Part shown: in pieces, positions 23,538 to 31,563 of the stretch
Numbering within the stretch: the stretch's first letter is position 1
How the letters are laid out: the number at the start of each line of letters is the position of its first letter
Origin: Psychrobacter sp. I-STPA10
Lineage (GTDB): Bacteria > Pseudomonadota > Gammaproteobacteria > Pseudomonadales > Moraxellaceae
Assembly: GCF_021012795.1 (NCBI RefSeq)
Contig: NZ_VFYU01000008.1
Coordinates: forward strand, 1 to 64,000
Direction of reading: 5' to 3'
DNA: 64,000 nt
Translations under genes and position numbers: made by a program
Notes under the pieces: generated by a model
Told to the model about the DNA's origin: nothing
Database searches by the model: none
The model's input: the letters and a program-made list of their open reading frames with translations, nothing else

Positions 23538-24509
23538 ATGGCAGAAACAACAAATACAGCTCAATTAGCAAATAAGGTATCAAGTGAAATTTTTGAATTC
23601 TTAAAATGGAAAACTCATTTTGCAAAAGATTTTAATTTTGATTGCAATAATCCAAATCATAAAAAAACAGAACATCCTTGTGATGTTGTATTCTACTATA
23701 AAAATCCTTATACAGACAAAACTATCTACCTAAACACTGATCTTAAAAGCTATAAAAAAAGCAGTATCAATTCTAATAAAGTAAGGAGTGCCTTAAAAAG
23801 TCTAGCAATGAGTATTGAATGTGCATTTGTAAGTGAAAAATGGCAAGAACAATTTACCAATGATTGCGATTTTGATATCTATGGCTTATTATTCATTTAT
23901 AACTATGATGGAAGTTTCTCTCAAAATTCTGAAAAAAATATTTTAAACAATATAGCTACCGATAAGCTGGGTATCACAAAGAATCATCCAATTGCTGTTT
24001 TTGATCCAATAACTGTTCAGTATTTGCTTAATGTCATTGATGACTTGAAAGATCAATTGAGAGAGAGAAAATTATTAGATCATACTGCTTATAACTTTTA
24101 CTACCCAAACCTAGTAACAGCTAAAACGCATAGACTTGACAGTTATCCAGCAACTATAGAAATGATACTATCTCCATTTATGATTGTACAATTTAAAGGT
24201 AATCTTTATAATAATTTTGTTGTGTACTATCAAGAGTTAGGGGCATCACCAGAAGAATTTATTTATTTAATTGATACCTTAGCAAACCATCAAATTTTAA
24301 GTAGTGATAATATAATACAAGTTGTCCTTAATAAAGTGAATGGGAATAACTGTATAGCACACTTTAATACAGCAAAACGGACTTATGCTGAACTATATGG
24401 AATGGAGGTTGATGGTGATATTTTTAGCAATCTTATTGTAAAAACTTTAATAAAGAAATATCAATATTATGATCCACTAGATGAGAGAATTACTGATGAA
24501 CAAAATTAA
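23538..24509 (+). CDS. Protein 1 of an uncharacterised operon, PD-(D/E)XK-like
   Basis: A 323-aa protein of no recognised family. The N-terminus has E17 and E20 in a helix (SSEIFEFLKW), then D49 in HPCDVVFYY, then D68-L-K70 in YLNTDLKSYKK. The order E...D...(D/E)-x-K on two strands is what a PD-(D/E)XK nuclease core looks like, so I infer a nuclease fold. The remaining 200 residues are alpha/beta with no motif I know. A good AAAGGA lies 9 nt upstream. AT-rich codon use contrasts with the neighbours. It overlaps gene 2 by up to 29 nt. Confidence 0.6.
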   Translation: MAETTNTAQLANKVSSEIFEFLKWKTHFAKDFNFDCNNPNHKKTEHPCDVVFYYKNPYTDKTIYLNTDLKSYKKSSINSNKVRSALKSLAMSIECAFVSEKWQEQFTNDCDFDIYGLLFIYNYDGSFSQNSEKNILNNIATDKLGITKNHPIAVFDPITVQYLLNVIDDLKDQLRERKLLDHTAYNFYYPNLVTAKTHRLDSYPATIEMILSPFMIVQFKGNLYNNFVVYYQELGASPEEFIYLIDTLANHQILSSDNIIQVVLNKVNGNNCIAHFNTAKRTYAELYGMEVDGDIFSNLIVKTLIKKYQYYDPLDERITDEQN

Positions 24510-25593
24510 AGGTAAACAGTTTTTTAAAACAGATAAAGATATTTACGACCAATTAGTACAAAGAAGTCCTAGTAAGTCCAGTATTCTTTATCATTTAAAA
24601 CAAAGGGGATTATTATTTTCTCATGATTTAGATAAACAAGAGTTAGCAGAAACTATTAGCCCTTGGTTTACAAGTTATTTTGATCAGAAGTTTATAGTTG
24701 ATGAGCTCGGAGGAAGTGGATCTTATAGTAAAAATGACTACTCAGAAGTTCTGTTAGATTTTGATAGCCAAGAGATAAAAGAAATATTATCTGATATGAA
24801 AAGCGATCTTGGTATAAGCTTTACACAAAGTGGTGAATCATTAGAGGTCTTAAAAAACTACACTAAATCTGACTTCACTAAAAATACTTTATCACAGAAT
24901 ATTGAAAAAACAGCTCAAATAAAACTTGAAAAGACAAAAGATAATAAAATTTTAATTCGAGGCAACTCAGATGAAGAAGCAGATAGAATCATAAACACAT
25001 TTAAGGAAAAGATAAAGGAGAAACATTCTGATGATTATACTGAGTTTAAAATTGATCTTTCCAATATTAGTGATCCTATAACAAGAACCAACTTTTTATT
25101 AAAGCTTAGTCAATCTATAGAGGGTTATGATATATGCGATATGCAATCAGCATCCATCTATAAGATGAATAAACCTGATAGCTTAACTGAAGCTGATGAA
25201 GAAACTGTAGGCTTTATTAAAAGAATGGTGCTTAATGGGGGCTCAGTTCATACATCTTCAGAACTTAACAAGTTACTATCTGAAGAATTCTATTTAACAA
25301 AAATTGATTGGACAATGAAAGGCAAACTTGCTTCAGATGACAAAATTGACTTATGTGCAGAATTTAATGACTATATAAATTGCAAAGAATTTAGATATGC
25401 TTTGAAACGTGTTTATAAAAGTAAAGATAATGGTGAACATAATTCAACTGGTCAACCACCAACATCTATTCATAAACAGAAAATTTTACCCAAAATAGAG
25501 TCCTCAGCCAAAAAAATTTATAATGAAATTATAAAGTCACAAATAGATGATAACTCTGATGATAAAAACATGAGTGAACATGAAGACAATTAA
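24481..25593 (+). CDS. Protein 2 of the uncharacterised operon
   Basis: A 370-aa protein (365 aa if the ATG at 24496 is used). The first 60 residues look like a winged helix (KDIYDQLVQRSPSKSSILYHLKQRGLLFS). A charged, helix-rich middle follows (NSDEEADRIINTFKEKIKEKH) and then a low-complexity tail (IDDNSDDKNMSEHEDN). No enzymatic motif is visible. Translation is coupled to gene 1 by overlap and to gene 3 by a 14-20 nt overlap, so the three proteins are probably made in fixed ratio and may form a complex. A DNA-sensing role is only a guess. Confidence 0.6.
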   Translation: MRELLMNKIKGKQFFKTDKDIYDQLVQRSPSKSSILYHLKQRGLLFSHDLDKQELAETISPWFTSYFDQKFIVDELGGSGSYSKNDYSEVLLDFDSQEIKEILSDMKSDLGISFTQSGESLEVLKNYTKSDFTKNTLSQNIEKTAQIKLEKTKDNKILIRGNSDEEADRIINTFKEKIKEKHSDDYTEFKIDLSNISDPITRTNFLLKLSQSIEGYDICDMQSASIYKMNKPDSLTEADEETVGFIKRMVLNGGSVHTSSELNKLLSEEFYLTKIDWTMKGKLASDDKIDLCAEFNDYINCKEFRYALKRVYKSKDNGEHNSTGQPPTSIHKQKILPKIESSAKKIYNEIIKSQIDDNSDDKNMSEHEDN

Positions 25594-26269
25594 ATGGTTT
25601 AAAGTTGGAATTCCTGTCAATATAAGGGATTTTGCAAATAAATTAAATAACAACCATTTTCAAGAAGGGTTGCCGTCAGGCTTCATTCTAAATAAAGCTA
25701 CACAAAGAGAAATTACTGGCAAGTTTATAGAAGAGAAGGTCTTTAAAAAGGAGGTTGTAAATCCTCTTGGTGATTCTGAAATAATATCTATTCCAGATTT
25801 CAATATTGTAGACTTTAAATTTATTAATATTAATAATAGTTGGTTATTAGAGATACACAATACACCACGTTCAATCAAATCATTTAGCAATAAACTAAGC
25901 GTGCTACTTGGAGTTGGATTTTATATAGATAATATCCATTTAGATCTTAAGAAGTTAATTCTTGAAATCGAAAATGATATTAGCAAGTTAAGTGTTACCA
26001 AGATAGAAGTTTACAATATTAATATTCAAAATATTGCTCTTGGACAAATGTTAATTACTAGTCCAAACGATGTTAGGCAAACTCTTGATAGTTATTTGAT
26101 TGATAAGACAGGTTATAAAATTGATTATATTAATGCTAAATTTACTAATCATGAATCTTTTACTGGTAGCTTTGAAGTCAGAAGTAATACTCGAATAGAT
26201 ATTAAAGGCATGCCTGTACAATCTTTTTTGAACGCCTATTTGTCCACCCTTTTTAAACTTATATTTTAA
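25580..26269 (+). CDS. Protein 3 of the uncharacterised operon
   Basis: A 229-aa protein from the ATG at 25580 (a GTG at 25574 is also in frame). It has an alternating strand-helix pattern (DFNIVDFKFININNSWLLEIHNT ... SVTKIEVYNINIQNIALGQMLI) without transmembrane segments. No motif recognised. It is the last gene before two strong terminators at 26382-26438, which mark the end of the operon. The cluster is visibly AT-richer than both flanks, suggesting recent acquisition as phage cargo. Confidence 0.6.
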   Translation: MKTIKWFKVGIPVNIRDFANKLNNNHFQEGLPSGFILNKATQREITGKFIEEKVFKKEVVNPLGDSEIISIPDFNIVDFKFININNSWLLEIHNTPRSIKSFSNKLSVLLGVGFYIDNIHLDLKKLILEIENDISKLSVTKIEVYNINIQNIALGQMLITSPNDVRQTLDSYLIDKTGYKIDYINAKFTNHESFTGSFEVRSNTRIDIKGMPVQSFLNAYLSTLFKLIF

Positions 26270-26381
26270 ATGTTAAATATCACTTTAATACATGAAGCCA
26301 GAAAATTTTCCTGTTTTTTAGATACAAAGTCATAGTTTTTGTTAATTTCACCCTAGTCTAATCTGTCACCTTTATACCCCA

Positions 26382-26438
26382 AACCGCCCCCACAGGCGGT
26401 TTTTTTATGTCTATCAGCCACCGCAAGGTGGTTTTTTT
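26382..26438 (+). terminator. Tandem rho-independent terminators
   Basis: First: ACCGCC-CCCACA-GGCGGT followed by seven T (26383-26406). Second: CCACC-GCAA-GGTGG followed by seven T (26418-26438). Together they insulate the cI/cargo transcription from the early operon that starts at 26.5 kb. Confidence 0.85.
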
Positions 26439-26478
26439 GTGTCTTTAAAACATTATGTTTACTTTTATGTGTAAATAA

Positions 26479-26531
26479 TTAAACATTTTGTTCAAAAATC
26501 CCTTGCAACTATTAAACATTTTGTTTAACAT
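26479..26531 (+). promoter_or_regulatory. Early-operon promoter with repressor operators
   Basis: TTGCAA at 26503-26508 and TAACAT at 26526-26531 with a 17-nt spacer. The spacer and -10 are covered by the palindrome TTAAACA-TTT-TGTTTAA (26512-26528). A second copy with one mismatch, TTAAACA-TTT-TGTTCAA, is at 26479-26495. The half-site is the same as in the immunity region 5 kb away, so CI (or Cro) probably represses the early operon here. This would be the rightward early promoter. Confidence 0.75.
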
Positions 26532-26556
26532 AAATCCATCACATCAACACAGGCAC

Positions 26557-26597
26557 AAAAAAGCCCCAACGAATTCTTGGCGGAATTTGGGGCTTTA
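26557..26597. terminator. Inverted repeat between early promoter and first gene
   Basis: Arms AAAGCCCCAA (26560-26569) and TTGGGGCTTT (26587-26596). The T-run is strong only on the minus strand, so it may stop leftward transcripts, or act in the leader of the early mRNA as an attenuator or antitermination target. It lies 24 nt before the ATG at 26621. Confidence 0.5.
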
Positions 26598-26620
26598 CTC
26601 ACAAAAGCGAGAGAAAAATT

Positions 26621-27037
26621 ATGACACAGATACTACAAAGATTGCAACTGGGCAATCGTAACACACCAACAGCTTATCGCTTTGGCAGCAGAGAAATCTT
26701 AACAGTACATGCTAATGGCGCCGCTGAAATATGCAATCTCACTGGCGAACCAGTCCATGTTATCGGTTGGGACGGTATACGCAACATGGGCTACTGCCCT
26801 GCCAAACTACTACGTGGCGAAACTGTAGACCAGTTTTTAGACACGCCATCTGTTGATTTTAAACAGATGGCATTTAGTGTCATTGGCACATTAGCGTTAA
26901 TGGCATTTTTAGCATCAGCAATGGTGCTAGTTGGCAACATTACTGGCTGTACTAAATTTATCGTACAGCAAGCTGAAAAAGATGTTGCTGTATCAACAGT
27001 TTACCCCCGAATCAATAATGAGGAGGGTGGCAAATGA
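26621..27037 (+). CDS. Early phage membrane protein, unknown
   Basis: A 138-aa protein with a soluble N-terminal domain (residues 1-85, containing TAYRFGSREILTVHANG and GWDGIRNMGYC) and one transmembrane helix (about residues 87-110, FSVIGTLALMAFLASAMVLVG). It is the first gene of the repressor-controlled early operon and overlaps the next gene by 4 nt. An early membrane protein could modify the host envelope or exclude other phages. No family recognised. Confidence 0.55.
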   Translation: MTQILQRLQLGNRNTPTAYRFGSREILTVHANGAAEICNLTGEPVHVIGWDGIRNMGYCPAKLLRGETVDQFLDTPSVDFKQMAFSVIGTLALMAFLASAMVLVGNITGCTKFIVQQAEKDVAVSTVYPRINNEEGGK

Positions 27038-27681
27038 AATCACATATCAACCCTAAATCCTTTAAAAAGCGCAAGCAAGGTAACTACTGTGCTCAAGTAA
27101 TCATCACATTAGATGATGGGCATCACATCACATATGCAGTACGTACGGTTGACGATCATTTTGACAAAGAAAATATCTATGTGTTTAACAATGGCAAATG
27201 GCAGCTTACAAAGCCTGACGAAGCAACGCTACAAGCATTAATAGCTCCGATCATTGCATACGCACGAGTTCTTGGCGACCACTGCAAACGCAAAATGTCT
27301 GACAAAAATGGCGACTATTGGCAGCCATATTGCGACTGTCATCTAGCATGTGATGATGACTCATATCACCTACTTAAAATTGGTAACTGCCTTGTTTACG
27401 CAAACCAACCGAGGGGCTGGGGAACTCCCTACGAACTGACATACACAAACTTGTCAGATGTGGCAAATAAAGTCGATGCAAAGCCAGTTGATACAGACAA
27501 TGCCAAGCTTATGCAACGTATCAATAAGCAATTGGCATTTGGTCATCAAAAAGTACAGCGCATGATTGACAGCCGTCCAGTCGGCTACGCTGCAGGTATG
27601 ACATGGGATATGGTAAATGACCATCGTCATGCTATGAGCAGCAAAGACTATCGAAAATTCAGAAACAGCTTTAGTAAATAA
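27034..27681 (+). CDS. Early phage protein, unknown
   Basis: A 215-aa soluble protein with five or more cysteines/histidines clustered in YWQPYCDCHLACDDDSYHLL (about residues 92-111), which could be a metal-binding site. The N-terminus has a beta-hairpin look (CAQVIITLDDGHHITYAVRTV) and the C-terminus is helical and basic (DYRKFRNSFSK). Translationally coupled to the previous gene (ATGA overlap). No family recognised. Confidence 0.5.
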   Translation: MKSHINPKSFKKRKQGNYCAQVIITLDDGHHITYAVRTVDDHFDKENIYVFNNGKWQLTKPDEATLQALIAPIIAYARVLGDHCKRKMSDKNGDYWQPYCDCHLACDDDSYHLLKIGNCLVYANQPRGWGTPYELTYTNLSDVANKVDAKPVDTDNAKLMQRINKQLAFGHQKVQRMIDSRPVGYAAGMTWDMVNDHRHAMSSKDYRKFRNSFSK

Positions 27682-27694
27682 TAAGGATCAAACA

Positions 27695-27961
27695 ATGACT
27701 GACGAAATGTTAAACAGCCAAGATGATAACTGGCAACAGATGCTAGAAGAGGAAGAGCGCAAAAAGCAAGAAGAAGAAGCACAAGCGCAAGCGGCTTTTC
27801 ATGACAGTGGCATGGCTTCTGATTTTTATCCAGATTATGACTGCAAATATCATCTTGAATTACAAGCACAACAACTGTCAGGGCTACAGGCTTTACAAAG
27901 CACAGCACAGTTGCTTGACCCAACTAATCAAGAATTAATGCAAATGTTTGGAGGTGTGTGA
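27695..27961 (+). CDS. Small acidic early phage protein
   Basis: An 88-aa, strongly acidic and Gln-rich helical protein (QMLEEEERKKQEEEAQAQAAF, residues 14-34; LQAQQLSGLQALQSTAQLL, residues 55-73). It is coupled to the following ATPase gene by a TGATG overlap, with a GGAGG for the ATPase inside its last codons. It may be a partner of that ATPase. Confidence 0.5.
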   Translation: MTDEMLNSQDDNWQQMLEEEERKKQEEEAQAQAAFHDSGMASDFYPDYDCKYHLELQAQQLSGLQALQSTAQLLDPTNQELMQMFGGV

Positions 27962-28623
27962 TGGCTATCGTAACTATGATTTTAGGCAACTCAGGTGAAG
28001 GCAAATCTTACAGCTTAAAACACCTTGACCCTGCCCTATCTGGTGTTATCAACGTCATGAATAAGCCCTTGCCATTTCGTGAAGGTCGGCATATTACCAA
28101 AGTGGCAACTGATGACCCATTTGAAATTAATGAATTATTGCCAAAACTTAGAGCACCCATCATCGTCATTGATGACTTTCAATACATCATGGGCAATGAA
28201 TATATCAAAGGGGCCACACAGCAGTACAAAGGTGATGCTGCATTTCAACGCTACAATCAAATGGCATACAACGCTTGGAGCATCATCAACACTGCTATAA
28301 CTCAAGTTGATGGTAACAAAAGGGTTTATATATTAGCTCACGTTCAAGAAGAAAATGGGCGCACCAAAATTAAAACCATTGGCAAAATGCTTGACGAAAA
28401 GATTGTCTTAGAAGGCATGGTGACTATGGTTTTGCAAACTACTGTCCGTGAAGATGGAAACTTCTTTATGACTCAAAACAATGGGTTTAATACAGTCAAA
28501 AGCCCAGAAGGAATGTTTCCGACCGATCTCATTCCCAATGACTTGAACGCTGTCGATGATGCCATCTGCGAATACTACGGTATACCTAAAAATGGCGTAA
28601 ACCCACAACTCCAAATAGCTTAA
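27961..28623 (+). CDS. Phage P-loop ATPase
   Basis: A 220-aa protein from the ATG at 27961 (GGAGG 7 nt upstream). Walker A is GNSGEGKS at about residues 9-16; Walker B-like IIVIDDFQYIMG at about 65-76; and a sensor-like segment KRVYILAHVQEENG near 120-133. This is the small AAA/RecA-like nucleotide-binding protein commonly next to the DUF669-type ssDNA-binding protein in phage replication-recombination modules. It may act in recombination or helicase loading. Confidence 0.8.
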   Translation: MAIVTMILGNSGEGKSYSLKHLDPALSGVINVMNKPLPFREGRHITKVATDDPFEINELLPKLRAPIIVIDDFQYIMGNEYIKGATQQYKGDAAFQRYNQMAYNAWSIINTAITQVDGNKRVYILAHVQEENGRTKIKTIGKMLDEKIVLEGMVTMVLQTTVREDGNFFMTQNNGFNTVKSPEGMFPTDLIPNDLNAVDDAICEYYGIPKNGVNPQLQIA

Positions 28624-28642
28624 TTAATTAAAGGACAAAATC

Positions 28643-29434
28643 ATGAATATACAACCTATCGTATTTAACAAAGAAGAAGCATTAAAAGCTGGCGGCAATG
28701 GCGGGGCTTTTTTTGAAGGCAACACTGAGCAATTGGTTAAAATCGCTCGTGCTGAATTTGTCACATCTAAGAATACTGGCGGCATTGGTATTGAGTTTGA
28801 CGTATTCAATAAAGATGGGCAAAAAGGCTACTTTACTCTTTGGTATCAAAGAGCAGATGGTTCTCATATCGAAGGATTTTATCGTACTTTACAAGCAATT
28901 ATGGGGTTATGTGGTGCAACAACATTAACACCAGTACAAGCAACCATCGAAAAATGGGACTTTAATGCTAATAAAGCACTCCCCACACCTATGATTGTAG
29001 CAAATGAATTGATGAATAAATATTTCACTGGGTTATTTATCAATACTTTTGAGCTTTACGATGGTAATAAAAAGAAAAAGATGGAGCTGTATCGACCATT
29101 TAATCAAAAACGACAGTCATTGCAAGAACAATATGACCAAGCTCCACCCAAAGAAATAGAGGTTCTAAAAGACCTTATGATTAAAAAGTCATTGGAAATG
29201 GAAGCGGAAGTTGATAGTAAATTGGCTCAACCAACTGGCTTTAATAACAACCAAAGGCAGCATCAACAACAGCAGTCAAACAATGTTACTTATCAGCGCA
29301 CACCACCTAACAACAATATGCCTGTAAATAGCAGTGTGTCACAACCTAATCAAAACCAGATGAATAGTGCTGGCAATCAATCTAATGGCGGTTTTATAAA
29401 CGATGCTCCAGTAGATGATGATATTCCATTCTGA
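28643..29434 (+). CDS. DUF669-like phage single-stranded-DNA-binding protein
   Basis: A 263-aa protein. The N-terminal 150 residues form an OB-type pattern (GGNGGAFFEGNTEQLVKIARAE ... GIGIEFDVFNKDGQKGYFTLWYQRADGSHIEGFYRTLQAIMG) as in DUF669-type proteins. A Gln/Asn-rich linker (residues 195-245) and an acidic tip, APVDDDIPF, follow. The short acidic C-terminal tip after a flexible linker is the hallmark of SSB-type proteins that recruit partners. It follows the P-loop ATPase by 19 nt. Confidence 0.75.
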   Translation: MNIQPIVFNKEEALKAGGNGGAFFEGNTEQLVKIARAEFVTSKNTGGIGIEFDVFNKDGQKGYFTLWYQRADGSHIEGFYRTLQAIMGLCGATTLTPVQATIEKWDFNANKALPTPMIVANELMNKYFTGLFINTFELYDGNKKKKMELYRPFNQKRQSLQEQYDQAPPKEIEVLKDLMIKKSLEMEAEVDSKLAQPTGFNNNQRQHQQQQSNNVTYQRTPPNNNMPVNSSVSQPNQNQMNSAGNQSNGGFINDAPVDDDIPF

Positions 29435-29449
29435 AGATAAGGTATCAAT

Positions 29450-29629
29450 ATGAATGATCAAAAAATAGCATTAGCAATCGAGACATTAATGGCTGACAGT
29501 TTGGAGAAAAAGCTAAGTCATCAAGATGAAGTGCAAGTTATTATCAGACGCAATCAAACCGTCATCTGTGATAAAACATTTGTAGCAGAGGACTGGTTTG
29601 GTCAGATTGACCTAAAAGAAAAGGACTAA
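29450..29629 (+). CDS. Small early phage protein (59 aa)
   Basis: An open frame starting MNDQKIALAIETLMADSLEKK and ending DWFGQIDLKEKD. It is acidic and fits exactly between the SSB-like gene (15-nt gap) and the next gene (3-nt gap). A GATAAGGT precedes the start. No family recognised. Confidence 0.55.
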   Translation: MNDQKIALAIETLMADSLEKKLSHQDEVQVIIRRNQTVICDKTFVAEDWFGQIDLKEKD

Positions 29630-29632
29630 GTT

Positions 29633-30067
29633 ATGAATGATAAGTTACTAAAACAGTTAAGCAAAAAAACACAAGAAGCGATTATTAAAGTTGAAGATAT
29701 CCTTGCAGACGAGCCACTTGGCTTGTCTCTTGGAGAGCTACAAACCAAAGCTAAGATGTCATCATCTGCGGTTAAAAACACATTAGAAATAATGGATAAC
29801 GTGGCGTACAAGAATGGCATGTATATTTTATTGGACAATGAAAATGAAACACCTGAAGAGGAAGAAGTTAGTCAAGTTATCTCATCTGAAAAGAAGAAGG
29901 TTAAGAGAAATAAACCTTTTACGCCAAACCCAATCAGAGGTTATGAGGTGCAAAAAGGCAAAGCCAAAATATTCCTCGAACGTCGGGCATGTAGTAAGAC
30001 TTTGACACTCACTATTGAGCATTTAGAAGAGCTAACTAATGCTGTCAAAAAGGCAGAGCGTTATTAA
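29633..30067 (+). CDS. Phage HTH-type regulatory protein, unknown
   Basis: A 144-aa protein with a winged-helix-like N-terminus (about residues 14-66, EAIIKVEDILADEPLGLSLG ... SSAVKNTLEIMDNVAYKNGMYIL), a Glu/Lys-rich linker and a C-terminal basic segment (KAKIFLERRACSKTLTLTIEHLEEL). The layout suggests a DNA-binding regulator of the early or middle genes. It is the last gene before the structured non-coding stretch at 30068-30307. Confidence 0.5.
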   Translation: MNDKLLKQLSKKTQEAIIKVEDILADEPLGLSLGELQTKAKMSSSAVKNTLEIMDNVAYKNGMYILLDNENETPEEEEVSQVISSEKKKVKRNKPFTPNPIRGYEVQKGKAKIFLERRACSKTLTLTIEHLEELTNAVKKAERY

Positions 30068-30307
30068 ACCCAGCCACGGGGATATGTGGACGTGTCAAGC
30101 TATGAGTGATGCGCATAGAAACAACCATAGCAGCGGAGATGGTGAATGCCTTAATGATATGCTCCACACCAGACAAAGCCGTTGGCAACTGACGATATAG
30201 TTGCACCTAATAAGGCGGGTTAAGCATAAAAAAACGATGGAGTACCGTCGTTGCAGGACTGGTAATACTGGTCGCCCGTCACCCTATTTGTAAAGAGAGA
30301 CTGAATT
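30068..30307 (+). other. GC-richer non-coding element, possible structured RNA
   Basis: About 240 nt without a plausible reading frame in an otherwise gene-packed operon, and visibly richer in G and C than its neighbours. It contains a stem AACGATGG-AGTA-CCGTCGTT near 30229-30248 and further potential pairings (GACTGG near 30257-30262 with CTGGTC near 30268-30273). It could be a cis-acting leader for the downstream genes, a small RNA, or a phage-encoded regulatory RNA. I do not recognise a family. Confidence 0.5.
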
Positions 30308-30538
30308 ATGGAAGAAGAGACTATCATTAAACCTTTATGTCTTGGTAATGCAATGACAGTTAAAGTAGCTAAAAGTGTGGTAATTCATAAAACTTTGAAC
30401 TTTAAAACTGGAAGCACAATAACCAAAGATGTTTTTAAAATCATACATGAATCTGAGAATTACTCTTCAAGCCAACCAATCCCAAAACAGGTTTATAACG
30501 CCCTGATTGCATGGCAGCAACAGATAGATAAAGAATAA
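30308..30538 (+). CDS. Small early phage protein (76 aa)
   Basis: A 76-aa protein (MEEETIIKPLCLGNAMTVKVAKSVVIHKTLN) with a beta-rich first half and a helical C-terminus (PKQVYNALIAWQQQID). It follows the non-coding element and a GAGAGACTGA ribosome-binding region. Function unknown. Confidence 0.5.
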   Translation: MEEETIIKPLCLGNAMTVKVAKSVVIHKTLNFKTGSTITKDVFKIIHESENYSSSQPIPKQVYNALIAWQQQIDKE

Positions 30539-30550
30539 GGACTATAAATT

Positions 30551-31273
30551 ATGAAAGCATGGATATTGGACACCGAAACCACAGGGTTAGTTGACCCGCA
30601 CATGACAGAACTTGCCTACTCTATCATATATATTGATGAAAATGGCATACGAGTTATACAAGAACCACGCTCAAAGCGGTTTAACCCTTGCAAGCCTATT
30701 GCACTAGGCTCAATGGCAACCAGTCATATTACTGATGAAGATGTAGCAAATGAGCCACCACATACAGATTTTAAACTGCCTGCCAGCGTAGGTTATCTAG
30801 TTGGCCACAACATCGACTTTGATATGCAGGTTTTACGCAATGCTGGTATCACTCATGCGCCAAAGCTAATCTGCACACAAGCTATGGCACAACGGTTGTT
30901 GCCAGAATTGGACAGCCATAAATTGGTTGCCCTACTCTATTACTTTCATCATGATTACGCACACAAGTACGCTAAAAAGGCTCATGCTGCAGTCTGGGAT
31001 ATTGAATTTACAGCCATAGTATTGCAGTCACTCATAAAGTTAGCAAATAGCAATGGTGAAAACATTGTTGATATGGAATCTCTATATCAGTTTAGTGAGA
31101 TTGCACGTATTCCACTTTATATGCCATTTAAAAAATATAAAGGTAAAACTATTACTGATTTAGCAATCGAGGACCCTAAATACCTGCAATGGGTTGTTAA
31201 CAACGTAACAAACAATGATTATCTGGTTAAAGCCTGTCAGCAGGCATTATTAAACAAAGGAGAGCCAAAATGA
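30551..31273 (+). CDS. Phage DEDD exonuclease (RNase T/PolC-epsilon type)
   Basis: A 240-aa protein. ExoI motif WILDTETTGL (D7, E9), ExoII VGHNIDFDMQVL (about residues 89-100) and ExoIII near AHAAVWDIEFTAIVL give the DEDD 3'-5' exonuclease site. A C-terminal extension (about 190-225, MPFKKYKGKTITDLAIEDPKYLQWVVNN) matches DUF3820, which is often fused to phage exonuclease X-type proteins. It probably acts in phage DNA replication or repair. It overlaps the excisionase-like gene by 4 nt. Confidence 0.85.
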   Translation: MKAWILDTETTGLVDPHMTELAYSIIYIDENGIRVIQEPRSKRFNPCKPIALGSMATSHITDEDVANEPPHTDFKLPASVGYLVGHNIDFDMQVLRNAGITHAPKLICTQAMAQRLLPELDSHKLVALLYYFHHDYAHKYAKKAHAAVWDIEFTAIVLQSLIKLANSNGENIVDMESLYQFSEIARIPLYMPFKKYKGKTITDLAIEDPKYLQWVVNNVTNNDYLVKACQQALLNKGEPK

Positions 31274-31533
31274 TACCTAAAAAGCCTTGGGCACAATATA
31301 CAGAACAAGAAAAAGAAATCATGCGTACCGCTGTTATGCACGCACCACCTGACGCACCTTTTTCACCAGAGTATGCCGCGGCATACCTTGGCAAGTCGTC
31401 AAGTACATTGCAATACATGAGATGCCATCAATCAGACGGCATTAAGTTCAGTAAAGTTGGACGGCATGTACTTTATAAAAAAAAGCACCTCGACGAATAT
31501 ATCAATAATTGCGAGCAACAATGCACAGCATAA
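31270..31533 (+). CDS. Excisionase-like HTH protein
   Basis: An 87-aa protein with an HTH_17/MerR-like winged helix (about residues 33-75, SPEYAAAYLGKSSSTLQYMR ... KFSKVGRHVLYKKKHLDEYI). It is the last gene before the att site, the usual place for Xis in tRNA-inserted prophages. Followed by a terminator and a region rich in short repeats that could be Xis/Int binding sites. No integrase gene lies next to it. Confidence 0.7.
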   Translation: MIPKKPWAQYTEQEKEIMRTAVMHAPPDAPFSPEYAAAYLGKSSSTLQYMRCHQSDGIKFSKVGRHVLYKKKHLDEYINNCEQQCTA

Positions 31534-31535
31534 AT

Positions 31536-31563
31536 AAAAAGCCAGCGTCAAGCTGGCTTTTTT
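31536..31563 (+). terminator. Terminator of the early operon
   Basis: Stem GCCAGC/GCTGGC with flanking A- and T-runs, 3 nt after the stop of the excisionase-like gene. Confidence 0.85.
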
